Source: Nostoc sp. S4
GTDB lineage: Bacteria > Cyanobacteriota > Cyanobacteriia > Cyanobacteriales > Nostocaceae
Assembly: GCA_029379225.1 (NCBI GenBank)
Contig: JAQYWR010000032.1
Coordinates: forward strand, 1-64,000
Direction of reading: 5' to 3'
Length of the DNA: 64,000 bases
The notes below the pieces were generated by a model. That model saw only the letters and a program-made list of their open reading frames with translations. It searched no databases and was not told the origin of the DNA. This document shows, piece after piece, positions 8,916-17,199 of the stretch; position 1 is the stretch's first letter, and the number at the start of each line of letters is the position of its first letter. Both the position numbers and the translations under genes were made by a program.

Positions 8916-9026
8916 GGCGTTGCTGAATTTGAATATGAAATGCAAAAATCAACTCTTCTCAACTCTTACTCTCTGCGACTCTGCGCCTCTGCGTGAGGCA
9001 AATTCATATTTCCACTCAGCAACGCC
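8916..9026. repeat. MITE-like element with inverted ends
   Basis: GGCGTTGCTGA (8916-8926) is inverted at 9016-9026 (TCAGCAACGCC). The pairing extends imperfectly inward through TTTGAATATGAA and TTCATATTT. The interior holds the CTCTGCG triplicated motif common between genes of Nostocales. It has no coding capacity. This suggests a small non-autonomous mobile element or a structured intergenic repeat. Confidence 0.65.
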
Positions 9027-9289
9027 CAAAAATCTATTTCTTCAACATCCCATAGCGCTATACTAATTTTCCAAAAGACGGCTACAGATAATGACGCAGT
9101 GAGGCGAAGATTGAACTGCTGCAAGATTATGAAGAATTGTACTAGTAAAATTAATTCTAGTTTTAAAAATGTTCTCAGGGTGTAGAGGGACTTTTAACTT
9201 TTGGTTTGCTTGCTACTCTGGTAAAAAATACTGAAACTATTAAGATTAAAAGCATGTGCTTACTTCTTATCTACTAATCTTTGCCAGCC

Positions 9290-10840
9290 ATGCCTCTGTC
9301 ACGCATCGTAACGCTGATTGTTGGTCTAATCGTCATTTTGGGGCTAGCTTTATGGCTAATTGATTCCCTATCGCGGCTTTATTGGCAATTGTCCTATTCG
9401 CCGTTGTTAGGCAATTTGCTGCTGTTGCTGCTGATTGTGCTGATTGGAGGGTTGGTTGCCGCTTTTGTTTATTATGTACTAGTGCTTCGGTCTGGGGAGT
9501 TGCGATCGCGTCGCAATCGTTCTCGTGTGACTCCAGCCCAAATCCCAGCCGGCAAGTCTGATGCGGCTTCTACAACTTTAGAAGCTGTGCGCCAACAGGT
9601 AGCCCAAATTCAAGATGAAGTCGCACGCCAAGCTTTATTAAGCAAATCGCGGGAGATTGAAGCCAACCTCGCACGAGGTGAAATTCAAGTGGTGGTATTT
9701 GGTACCGGGAGTGCTGGTAAAACTTCCTTAGTAAATGCCATCATGGGACGCATGGTCGGTCAAGTGGATGCACCAATGGGTACAACCCAAGTTGGGGAAA
9801 CTTATTGTTTGCGGTTGAAGGGATTGGAACGCAAGATTTTAATTACGGATACGCCGGGAATTTTAGAAGCAGGTGTGGCGGGGACGGAACGCGAACAAAT
9901 GGCGCGAGAACTGGCGACAGAAGCAGATTTACTGTTGTTTGTGGTGGATAATGATTTACGACGCTCCGAATATGAGCCGTTAAAAGGATTAGCAGAAATT
10001 GGTAAGCGATCGCTCCTGGTTCTCAACAAAACTGATTTATATATAGATGAAGATAAAGAAGCCATCCTCGCCAGGTTACGTCAGCGGGTGCTGGGATTTA
10101 TTGCTACTAATGATGTAGTAGCGATCGCTGCTAATCCCCAATCAGCACAACTAGAAACTGGTGAAACCTTCCAGCCAGAACCGGATATTGTTCCTTTGCT
10201 GCGGCGGATGGCTGCGATTTTACGCGCCGAAGGTGAAGATTTGGTAGCAGATAACATTCTTTTGCAATCTCTACGCTTGGGTGATGAAGCGCGAAAACTC
10301 ATTGATGGCCAGCGCCGTCGTCAAGCTGACAAAATCGTAGAACGGTTTCAATGGATTGGGGCTGGCGTAGTATCAGTGACTCCTGTACCAGTGGTAGATT
10401 TATTAGCAACCGCCGCCGTCAATGCTCAAATGGTCGTGGAAATTGGGCGAGTATATGGTTGTGAATTGAATATGGAAAGGGGACGAGAATTAGCCCTTTC
10501 TTTAGCCAAAACTATTGCCAGTTTGGGCATTGTCAAAGGCGCGATTCAATTATTATCTACAGCTTTGCAACTCAATGTTGCCACCTTTATTATTGGTAGA
10601 GCAATTCAAGGTGTTACCGCAGCTTATTTAACGCGAATTGCTGGTAAAAGCTTTATTGAATATTTTCGTCATGACCAAGATTGGGGTGATGGCGGGATGA
10701 CAGAAGTTGTACAGCGACAGTTTCAAATCAATCGCAGAGATGAATTTATTAAAGCTTTTATTCAGGAAGCGATCGCCAGAGTAGTCAAGCCGCTACAAAA
10801 TAAAAGTGAGGCGATAGAGGAACAAGAGCATATTCCTTAA
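9290..10840 (+). CDS. Membrane-anchored GTPase with DUF697 region
   Basis: This 516-residue protein has two N-terminal membrane helices (about 7-27 and 41-66), a basic linker, then a GTPase domain: P-loop GTGSAGKTS at 138-146, DTPG at 187-190, NKTD at 246-249. The C-terminal half (about 335-480) resembles DUF697, with two hydrophobic stretches. Such YcjF/Era-like GTPases are widespread in cyanobacteria and plastids but their cellular role is not settled. ATG 9290 is preferred over TTG 9281 by codon strength. Its 3' end overlaps a decayed reverse-strand gene. Confidence 0.87.
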   Translation: MPLSRIVTLIVGLIVILGLALWLIDSLSRLYWQLSYSPLLGNLLLLLLIVLIGGLVAAFVYYVLVLRSGELRSRRNRSRVTPAQIPAGKSDAASTTLEAVRQQVAQIQDEVARQALLSKSREIEANLARGEIQVVVFGTGSAGKTSLVNAIMGRMVGQVDAPMGTTQVGETYCLRLKGLERKILITDTPGILEAGVAGTEREQMARELATEADLLLFVVDNDLRRSEYEPLKGLAEIGKRSLLVLNKTDLYIDEDKEAILARLRQRVLGFIATNDVVAIAANPQSAQLETGETFQPEPDIVPLLRRMAAILRAEGEDLVADNILLQSLRLGDEARKLIDGQRRRQADKIVERFQWIGAGVVSVTPVPVVDLLATAAVNAQMVVEIGRVYGCELNMERGRELALSLAKTIASLGIVKGAIQLLSTALQLNVATFIIGRAIQGVTAAYLTRIAGKSFIEYFRHDQDWGDGGMTEVVQRQFQINRRDEFIKAFIQEAIARVVKPLQNKSEAIEEQEHIP

Positions 10841-11024
10841 CTTTGTCATGTCGGACAGCAGTCAGGCTAGTGTTGACAAAAGCTAGGCTTTTATCGTCCA
10901 TCTTAAATAACTTGCGTCGTTCTTCTACGCTCAGAGTCACAAGAAAAGGTAACTTTCCTTGAAGAGTCGCAAACGCTGCTTTAATTTCTTGGATATCTGC
11001 TAGGTAAAGCGAATCAGTAATGTT
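10785..11024 (-). pseudogene. Truncated remnant of an unrecognised reverse-strand gene
   Basis: The reverse strand is open from 11024 to the TGA at 10785-10787. It reads LYLADIQEIKAAFATLQGKL, then PFLVTLSVEERRKLFKMDDK and SLAFVNTSLTAVRHD, which is strongly protein-like (amphipathic helices with a PFL..LS.EER..L.KM.DKS core). There is no start codon near the beginning and the frame is closed upstream by a TAA. I recall similar conserved hypothetical cyanobacterial proteins but cannot name the family. It runs into the 3' end of the GTPase gene. Confidence 0.5.
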
Positions 11025-11182
11025 TTAGTATGCCATTGGTGATTTTTTTGATAATTCCCACTGATAAAGGCGATCGCACAGAGTTGGGGAGATGACGGAG
11101 AAATAACTAATGACAAATGACTAATGACCAAATTCTGTGACAATGGTTAAGAGTAAGCCGGAATAGTGAATCCAAGCTACTC

Positions 11183-12166
11183 ATGAGCCATTCTCAAAAC
11201 AGTTCTTTGTCAAGCAAACCCGTTCCATTTTCTTTCGATTGGTTATACGCTTTCTGGAAATTCTCTCGCCCACACACAATTATTGGTACAAGCCTAAGTG
11301 TGTTGGGTTTGTATTTAATTGCCATTGCCGTTAGTGGAGACGCGATGAATGTTGGAAAAGACGCGATTCATCGCGTCTCTACAAGTTCACTGCTAACTCT
11401 GTTGGGGGCGTGGATTTCTTGTTTGTGTGGGAATGTCTATATTGTGGGGCTGAATCAATTAGAAGATATTGAAATTGACAAGATTAATAAGCCTCATTTA
11501 CCCTTAGCTTCTGGGGAATTTTCCCGTAAAACTGGGCAATTGATTGTGGCTTGTACTGGCATTTTGGCGCTAGTTGTGGCGTGGCTAACGGGGCCATTTT
11601 TGTTCGGGATGGTGGCAATTAGTTTGGCGATTGGTACTGCTTATTCTTTACCGCCAATTCGTTTGAAGCAATTTTCCGTTTGGGCGGCGCTGTGTATTTT
11701 TTCGGTGCGCGGTACGATTGTGAATTTGGGATTGTATTTGCATTACAGTTGGGCATTGCAGCAAAGCCAAGCAATTGTACCTGCGGTGTGGGTGTTGACG
11801 TTATTTATTTTGGTGTTTACGTTTGCGATCGCCATTTTTAAAGATATCCCAGATATGGAAGGCGATCGCCTTTACAATATCTCTACTTTCACTATCGAAC
11901 TCGGCGCTAAAGCTGTGTTTAATCTCGCTCTTTGGACGATAACTGTCTGCTATTTGGGCATAATTTTAGTTGGTGTGCTACGCCTTGCCTCGGTTAACCC
12001 GACATTTGTAGTAGTTACTCATTTAGGATTGCTCGTTTGGATGTGGTTGCGGAGTTTAAAGGTAGACTTAGAAGATAAAAGTGCGATCGCTCAGTTTTAT
12101 CAATTTATCTGGAAACTCTTTTTTATCGAATATCTGATTTTCCCTATCGCCTGTCTTTTGGCTTAG
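11183..12166 (+). CDS. hpt: Homogentisate phytyltransferase
   Basis: This 327-residue UbiA-family membrane prenyltransferase joins homogentisate and phytyl diphosphate, the committed step of tocopherol synthesis, in the thylakoid or plasma membrane. The first Asp-rich motif is NQLEDIEIDKINKP (91-104) and the second is KDIPDMEGDR (220-229). About eight membrane helices are visible. Residues 52-66 come from a palindromic repeat (11337-11379) inserted in frame in the loop after the first helix, a site that varies in length in the family. The next gene starts 3 bases later. A gamma-tocopherol methyltransferase-like gene lies 8 kb downstream. Confidence 0.93.
   Translation: MSHSQNSSLSSKPVPFSFDWLYAFWKFSRPHTIIGTSLSVLGLYLIAIAVSGDAMNVGKDAIHRVSTSSLLTLLGAWISCLCGNVYIVGLNQLEDIEIDKINKPHLPLASGEFSRKTGQLIVACTGILALVVAWLTGPFLFGMVAISLAIGTAYSLPPIRLKQFSVWAALCIFSVRGTIVNLGLYLHYSWALQQSQAIVPAVWVLTLFILVFTFAIAIFKDIPDMEGDRLYNISTFTIELGAKAVFNLALWTITVCYLGIILVGVLRLASVNPTFVVVTHLGLLVWMWLRSLKVDLEDKSAIAQFYQFIWKLFFIEYLIFPIACLLA
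11337..11379. repeat. Palindromic repeat inserted within hpt
   Basis: GAGACGCGATGAAT (11337-11350) is the exact inverse of ATTCATCGCGTCTC (11366-11379). The right part, GACGCGATTCATCGCGTC (11360-11377), is itself palindromic. A near-identical copy occurs in intergenic DNA around 19979-19999. It sits inside hpt and keeps the frame. Confidence 0.8.
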
Positions 12167-12169
12167 ACA

Positions 12170-12634
12170 ATGTTAGAAACCTTGCCAATTAATTCTATTA
12201 TCGCTGGGGGCATAGTTGCTTTCAGTTTGGTAATCCTGGGATATTTCGCTTGGAAAACTTTGATTACCTCAGATTTATTTCAAAAAGGAATCAATCTCGC
12301 TCAATCAAAAGATTACAAAGGTGCAGAAGCAGCTTTTCGCAAAGTTATTTCTCTCAATTCAACTAACGATATGGTGCGTTTATTTCTGGGAGATGTTTTA
12401 AATCGGCAAAACAGAGTAGAGGAGGCAAAAGAATTATTTTGCGAGGTAATTCGCCGCAGCCCGAAAAATCCTGATGCTTACTTGCGTCTAGCAAATGTTC
12501 TCATGCAACAGGAGAAACGGGAAGAAGCTAAAAATAATCTCCTACAAGCTAAAGAATTATTGCAAAAACAACGCCAACCCGAAAAAGCTGCAAAAATCGC
12601 TAAACTTCTGAATAAGATGAATGCGAAATCATGA
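12170..12634 (+). CDS. Membrane-anchored TPR protein
   Basis: The 154-residue protein has an N-terminal membrane helix (about 11-30, IIAGGIVAFSLVILGYFAW) followed by three TPR-like repeats (from about 38; e.g. AQSKDYKGAEAAFRKVISLN). TPR arrays bind partner proteins; the target is unknown. It begins 3 bases after the hpt stop, so it is probably translated from the same transcript, but no link to tocopherol synthesis is known. The end (NNLLQAKELLQKQRQPEKAA) is a helical cap. Confidence 0.82.
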   Translation: MLETLPINSIIAGGIVAFSLVILGYFAWKTLITSDLFQKGINLAQSKDYKGAEAAFRKVISLNSTNDMVRLFLGDVLNRQNRVEEAKELFCEVIRRSPKNPDAYLRLANVLMQQEKREEAKNNLLQAKELLQKQRQPEKAAKIAKLLNKMNAKS

Positions 12635-12759
12635 TAATAAGGAGTCGAAATTGAGAATTTAGAATTATCTAACCATGAAAGGAGAAAGTTTTATAATATT
12701 AGTATTTAATAGATAGTTTTTTGCCCATAATAGGCAAGATTTTAAAGCAATAATCACGT

Positions 12760-12805
12760 ACTCACTTTGAGAGGCTACACGTAGCTTGCTTCTTTGCAGG
12801 AGTAT
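12760..12805. repeat. Dispersed GTAGCTTGCTT repeat, copy 1
   Basis: ACTCACTTTGAGAGGC and CGTAGCTTGCTT with GCAGGAGT are shared with 21030-21072 (ACTCACTAGAGGC, ACGTAGCTTGCTT, GCAGGGGT). The copies are imperfect. This is an intergenic repeat of the kind frequent in Nostocales. Confidence 0.55.
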
Positions 12806-12891
12806 GCGGACTCGCTATCACTCAGTCGTGCTTCAATTCATTCTGACTTATGACTCGTGAGTTATGAATAATTCAAGGTCAAGTAATAAAA

Positions 12892-13917
12892 ATGGTAAAA
12901 ATAAATAATATACTGGCTACAGCTATTATCTGTTGGTGTTTGGGCAATGCGAATACTGCCTTTGGTAAAGATATTGGCGTTGTTTTAGCAAAAGTTGAAA
13001 ACTCACCTCAAGCTGCACTCCGTGAGAATAAAAAGGCAGTTAGTAACTTCCAACAAGGAACCAATCTCTACAAACAAGGAGATTTCAAAGGAGCAGAGGC
13101 GGCTTTTCGCAAAGCAATTGAGCTAGAACCAAAATTTATTCAAGCTTATATTGGTTTGGGAAATACTCTCGACGAACTAGATAAACCACAAGAAGCGATC
13201 GCCCAATATCAAAAAGCCATCAGCCTCGATCCTAAATCTGCCAAAGCTCACTATTACTTAGGAAATTCTCTCTACGTCCAAGGCAAATTTGCAGAAGCAA
13301 TTACCGAATATAAACAAGCTATTAACCTCGATCCCAAAGACGCAGAAGCTCACTATTACTTAGGGAACGCCTTCTATGCTCAAGGAAAGTCGGCAGAAGC
13401 AATTGCAGAGTATACGACAGCGATTCGTCTCGAACCGAAAAATAGTGCTAGTTATAATGCCTTGGGAAATGTTTTTTACGCCCAAGGCAAACTAGAAGAA
13501 GCCATCCCCCAGTACAAACAAGCCATTAGCATCGATTCCCAAGATGCAGATGCTCACTATAATTTAGCAAGTGCTTTCTACGCTCAAGGTAAGTTAGCCG
13601 AAGCAGTCGCCGACTATACCGAAGCCATTCGCATCAATCCCAAACACGCACAAGCTTACACCGGTTTAGGAAATGCGATGGACGATCGAGGTAAGCCTCA
13701 AGAAGCGATCGCACATTACAAAAAAGCCATTAGCCTCGTACCAGATTATGCATACGCTTACTATAATCTGGCCATCACTCTGGGGAGAGAACAACAAATA
13801 GAAGAAGCGATCGTCAATTTCAAAAAAGCCAGAGAATTATTCCAAGCTGAGGAGAACAGCGAGATGGTTGAGCAAATCGATCGGCTTATTCAAAAAATTA
13901 ATACCCAAACGAATTGA
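12892..13917 (+). CDS. Secreted or periplasmic TPR-repeat protein
   Basis: This 341-residue protein has an N-terminal signal-like segment (ILATAIICWCLGNANTAFGK, residues 7-26) and about eight tandem 34-residue TPR units from about 45 to 325. The units are highly regular, with repeating phrases such as AHYYLGNSLYVQGKFAEAI and AIxLDPKxAxAH. This regularity suggests recent internal duplication. TPR proteins scaffold protein complexes, and this one probably acts at the cytoplasmic membrane or periplasm. No neighbour indicates its partner. Confidence 0.85.
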   Translation: MVKINNILATAIICWCLGNANTAFGKDIGVVLAKVENSPQAALRENKKAVSNFQQGTNLYKQGDFKGAEAAFRKAIELEPKFIQAYIGLGNTLDELDKPQEAIAQYQKAISLDPKSAKAHYYLGNSLYVQGKFAEAITEYKQAINLDPKDAEAHYYLGNAFYAQGKSAEAIAEYTTAIRLEPKNSASYNALGNVFYAQGKLEEAIPQYKQAISIDSQDADAHYNLASAFYAQGKLAEAVADYTEAIRINPKHAQAYTGLGNAMDDRGKPQEAIAHYKKAISLVPDYAYAYYNLAITLGREQQIEEAIVNFKKARELFQAEENSEMVEQIDRLIQKINTQTN

Positions 13918-14026
13918 AAAAAGAAATTAGGAATTAATAGTTAGAAATTTATGATTTTTTCCCTACTCTTATACTTTTATATCTTTTAGGACAAATGATG
14001 TAGCAGGAGGCAGAAGGCAGGAGGCA

Positions 14027-14109
14027 GCTATGCTGGAGGTAAAACTATTACCATTCCTAACATTCACGTTTTCAAAATGTCCTAACCTATATGACTACGG
14101 CTATAAATG
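14027..14109 (+). repeat. About 85-base dispersed repeat, copy 1
   Basis: The stretch shares AAAACTATTAC, ATTCCTAA or GTTCCTAA, ATGTCCTAA and GACTACGGCTATA in the same order with 18766-18855. Copy 1 lies directly before cobA-hemD. It is not coding and seems to be a dispersed intergenic element. Confidence 0.65.
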
Positions 14110-14113
14110 ACAA

Positions 14114-15706
14114 ATGACAAATAACAGAGGCAAAGTCTACCTAGTAGGTGCTGGGCTTGGAGATGTTGCAAACCTAACCGTAAAAGCTTACAATCTCTTG
14201 GCTGTTGCTGAGGTGTTAGTCTACGATGCTTTAGTAGATGCTCAATTATTGGAGTGTGTATCACCTAATTGCTTGAAATTAGATGTTGGCAAACGCGGTG
14301 GTAAACCCAGTACAAGCCAAGCAGAAATTAACAAGTTACTAGTAAAGTACTGCCAAGAAGGGAAACAAGTTGTACGCCTCAAATCAGGCGATCCCTTGAT
14401 TTTTGGACGCTGCACTTCCGAAATTGAAGCCCTGAAAGCATCTGGTTGTGATTTTGAACTAATACCAGGAATTTCCTCAGCCCTTGCAGCACCGTTATTG
14501 GCAGGAATTCCGCTCACAGATCCGGTTTTAAGCCGTTGTTTTGCAGTGTTTACAGCCCACGAACCAGAGGCTTTAGACTGGGAAGCGCTATCGCGGTTAG
14601 AGACACTAGTAATTTTGATGGGAGGGCAACATGTATCGGAAATTGTACATCAGCTGTTGCGATATGGGCGATCGCATTTAACACCCATAGCCATCATCCG
14701 TTGGGCAGGAACTCCTAAGCAACAAATTTGGACAGCACAACTGAACAATATTTCCAAACAAATCACCGGATTATCCCTTTCCCCAGCCGTAATTGTGATT
14801 GGCGAAGTTGTTGGGCTGTGCAAGTACTTACAAACTGAGAATATATATAGAGAAAAGCACGCCAGTACTTCCACAGTCCAACCTATGTCAACCAACCTTC
14901 CCCCCTCTTCCTCATCTCCCCTGGCTGATAAAACAATTTTGGTAACACGTTCAATGGGACAGTCGAATCAATTTAGCCATCGCCTCATGGCCTTAGGTGC
15001 AACTGTCATTGAAATGCCTACCTTAGAAATTTGCCCGCCTTCGAGTTGGGAAGATTTAGATAATGCGATCGCTACTTTATCTAACTTTGACTGGTTAATT
15101 CTCACTTCTTGCAATGGTGTAGACTACTTTTTTACAAGACTAATTGCCCAAGGTAAAGATATCCGTGCTTTGGCTGGCGTGAAAATTGCTGTTGTTGGTG
15201 AAAAAACAGCCCAAAGTCTCAAACAATACTCTCTGCAACCAGATTTTATTCCCCCCAACTTTGTTGCCGATTCTTTAGTAGAAAATTTTCCAGAAGAATT
15301 ATATGGTAAAAAGGTTTTATTTCCCAGAGTTGAAAGCGGTGGCAGAGAAGTTTTGGTTAAAGAATTAACTGCTAAACGAGCAGAGGTAATAGAAGTTGCC
15401 GCATATCAATCCTGTTGTCCCAGTAGTATCCCAACTGCGGCCAAATTTGCTCTCCAAAACCGCAAGGTAGATGTAATTACCTTCGCCAGTTCTAAAACTG
15501 TACAATTTTTCTGTCAACTTACTAACAACATATTTGAGGGTAACTTTCATACTAGTGAATTCTTAAATGGTGTTTGTATTGCCTCTATTGGTCCTCAAAC
15601 CTCCAAAACTTGTCATTCTTTATTCGGACGTGTAGATGTCGAAGCCCAAGAATATACTTTAGATGGTTTAACCGAAGCATTGATAATCTGGGCGACAAGT
15701 TCTTAG
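14114..15706 (+). CDS. cobA-hemD: Uroporphyrinogen-III C-methyltransferase / uroporphyrinogen-III synthase fusion
   Basis: This 530-residue bifunctional tetrapyrrole enzyme has an N-terminal SUMT domain (1-240) with VGAGLGDVANLT at 11-22, VRLKSGDP at 87-94 and PGISSALAAP at 118-127, which methylates uroporphyrinogen III at C2 and C7 for sirohaem and cobalamin. The HemD domain (about 271-525; ILVTRSMGQSNQFSHRL, WLILTSCNGVDYF, TFASSKTVQFF) cyclises hydroxymethylbilane to uroporphyrinogen III. A 30-residue linker rich in Ser, Thr and Pro joins them. The start ATG lies within ATGACAAATGACAAATAAC, an intergenic heptamer-like repeat. Confidence 0.94.
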   Translation: MTNNRGKVYLVGAGLGDVANLTVKAYNLLAVAEVLVYDALVDAQLLECVSPNCLKLDVGKRGGKPSTSQAEINKLLVKYCQEGKQVVRLKSGDPLIFGRCTSEIEALKASGCDFELIPGISSALAAPLLAGIPLTDPVLSRCFAVFTAHEPEALDWEALSRLETLVILMGGQHVSEIVHQLLRYGRSHLTPIAIIRWAGTPKQQIWTAQLNNISKQITGLSLSPAVIVIGEVVGLCKYLQTENIYREKHASTSTVQPMSTNLPPSSSSPLADKTILVTRSMGQSNQFSHRLMALGATVIEMPTLEICPPSSWEDLDNAIATLSNFDWLILTSCNGVDYFFTRLIAQGKDIRALAGVKIAVVGEKTAQSLKQYSLQPDFIPPNFVADSLVENFPEELYGKKVLFPRVESGGREVLVKELTAKRAEVIEVAAYQSCCPSSIPTAAKFALQNRKVDVITFASSKTVQFFCQLTNNIFEGNFHTSEFLNGVCIASIGPQTSKTCHSLFGRVDVEAQEYTLDGLTEALIIWATSS

Positions 15707-15772
15707 GTGAGGGAGTGGGGGGATGAGAAGGATGAGGGAGATAAGGAGACGCAAGGACGCCGGGAATAATTA

Positions 15773-16369
15773 ATGACAAATGACAAACGCATAATCGGCT
15801 TAACTGGAGGGATTGCTACAGGCAAAACTACTGTCACAAATTATTTAGCTAGCACTTATAATCTGCCAATTTTGGATGCAGATATTTATGCTAGAGAGGC
15901 AGTATCTTTAGGTTCGTCTATTCTAGGTGCGATCGCTCAACGTTACGGACAACAAATTTTACTAGCTGATGGCAACCTCAACCGCCAAAAGCTAGGCGAA
16001 ATTATCTTTAATCGTCAAGATGAGCGCAACTGGGTAGAGAATTTGATTCATCCTGATGTGCGCCAACGCTTTGTTAAAGCAATTACTCAATCTTCCTTAC
16101 AAACACTAGTGTTAGTTGTGCCTCTTTTATTTGAGGCGGGAATGACTGATTTGGTTACAGAAATTTGGGTAGTACATTGCTCCCAAGAACAACAACTACA
16201 AAGATTGAGCCAACGAAACTATTTAAATAGAGAACAAGCACAAGCTCGCATTGATAGTCAATTATCTCTTACAGAAAAAGTGGCTCGTGCAGATGTCATT
16301 TTAGATAACTCTTCTACTCTAGAAGTACTACTCAAACAGGTAGATGTAGCCCTAAAAACCCTGCTGTAG
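15773..16369 (+). CDS. coaE: Dephospho-CoA kinase
   Basis: This 198-residue P-loop kinase phosphorylates dephospho-CoA in the last step of coenzyme A synthesis. The P-loop GGIATGKTT is at 12-20, the DADxxARE motif (DADIYAREAV) follows, and VPLLFEAGMTDL and HCSQEQQLQRLSQR mark the lid and adenine regions. The length is normal. It starts 66 bases after cobA-hemD on the same strand. Its ATG lies in the TAATGACAAATGAC repeat, so the N-terminus MTNDK is partly repeat-derived. Confidence 0.95.
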   Translation: MTNDKRIIGLTGGIATGKTTVTNYLASTYNLPILDADIYAREAVSLGSSILGAIAQRYGQQILLADGNLNRQKLGEIIFNRQDERNWVENLIHPDVRQRFVKAITQSSLQTLVLVVPLLFEAGMTDLVTEIWVVHCSQEQQLQRLSQRNYLNREQAQARIDSQLSLTEKVARADVILDNSSTLEVLLKQVDVALKTLL

Positions 16370-16775
16370 GCTAAAGCATATTTATCTTCAAAAAGACATA
16401 TATACGACATTTTGAAGACATAATATTTTGATAAACAACTTTTTACAAAGTCAGTAAAAAATCTTCATATTTGAGCGCGAATTGTTCAATAATTCGGTGA
16501 TTTTACAGTTGAGACTGAGGTTAGTAGTACTATAAATTTAAATAGCTAGTAAACAAATAGTTGCTATTCTCTTTGGTGTTGGACTAAATGCTCAAGATTG
16601 CAGGAAATAAAGTAATCAATATTACGCTCAGCAGAAAAATTTGAGATAATATAAGTATTTGAGCAAAATGTAAAGAAAGTAACCATCGCTAGCAATTAAG
16701 CGCTCGCAAAACTTAATTAATAATTAATAATCATCTGGAAACAAGATTTTTATCTTATTTTTTAAAATCACAGTT
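16370..16775. other. Gene-free AT-rich stretch
   Basis: No open frame of note is seen on either strand in these 406 bases. There is no clear terminator after coaE. It is AT-rich close to 16776, probably the promoter zone of the next gene. Confidence 0.45.
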
Positions 16776-17075
16776 ATGAACTTAAGTTTGAGTTTTTTCA
16801 ATAAGTTAGTTTTAGTTAACTCTCCAGCCAAAGAATTAAAAAAGAAGAATAAGATACACGATTACAGCCGACAAGTTTGGGGAAGTGACTACATATTTGA
16901 GCGACTAAATGAAGGAACCATAGGCTACATGACTGGAGTAGGCAACGGGATTAAAGCTAGCGATCGCATCATTTTACGACAAGGCAGTGAATCTTATCAA
17001 TATCAGATTGAGGAAATTGATTACTACTCCTATCCGTCTGATATGTGGATAGCTTTACTCAAGCAAGTAGTTTGA
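16776..17075 (+). CDS. Conserved-looking hypothetical protein (99 aa)
   Basis: I cannot name this protein. It is a compact soluble sequence: a basic N-terminus (AKELKKKNKIHDYSRQVWG), then a likely beta-rich core (GSDYIFERLNEGTIGYMTGV, IKASDRIILRQGSESYQYQI) and an end at SDMWIALLKQVV. The core resembles small cyanobacterial proteins that look like SH3-type barrels, but this is only an impression. ATG 16776 has AT-rich upstream DNA with no strong ribosome site. A hairpin after the gene probably ends its transcript. Confidence 0.65.
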   Translation: MNLSLSFFNKLVLVNSPAKELKKKNKIHDYSRQVWGSDYIFERLNEGTIGYMTGVGNGIKASDRIILRQGSESYQYQIEEIDYYSYPSDMWIALLKQVV

Positions 17076-17155
17076 TAAATCTAATCGGATAGCAATCCTT
17101 GCAGGAGAAAGTGAAAATTATCATTATGGCGATCGTTTGTCATTTGTCCTTGTAG

Positions 17156-17184
17156 GGTGCGTTATGGCGCAACGCACCATTTTT
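17156..17184. terminator. Palindrome between convergent genes, likely bidirectional terminator
   Basis: GGTGCGTT (17156-17163) pairs with AACGCACC (17171-17178) over the loop ATGGCGC and is followed by ATTTTTG. It lies between the 99-residue gene (ends 17075) and tldD on the opposite strand (ends 17200). The same GGTGCGTTA palindrome recurs at 19912-19940. Confidence 0.6.
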
Positions 17185-17199
17185 GTCATCTAATAATTT

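Larger units (their letters stand above)
8547..9289. other. Repeat-rich intergenic region
   Basis: The 743 bases between the DUF937 gene and the GTPase gene hold no credible gene. They contain a four-unit 21-base tandem repeat and a 111-base element with inverted ends, listed separately. The rest is AT-rich and probably carries two divergent promoters. Confidence 0.6.

Noticed and set aside
14082-14264. 60-codon reverse frame over the cobA-hemD start
   Set aside because: It overlaps the conserved SUMT start and an intergenic repeat and shows no coding pattern.
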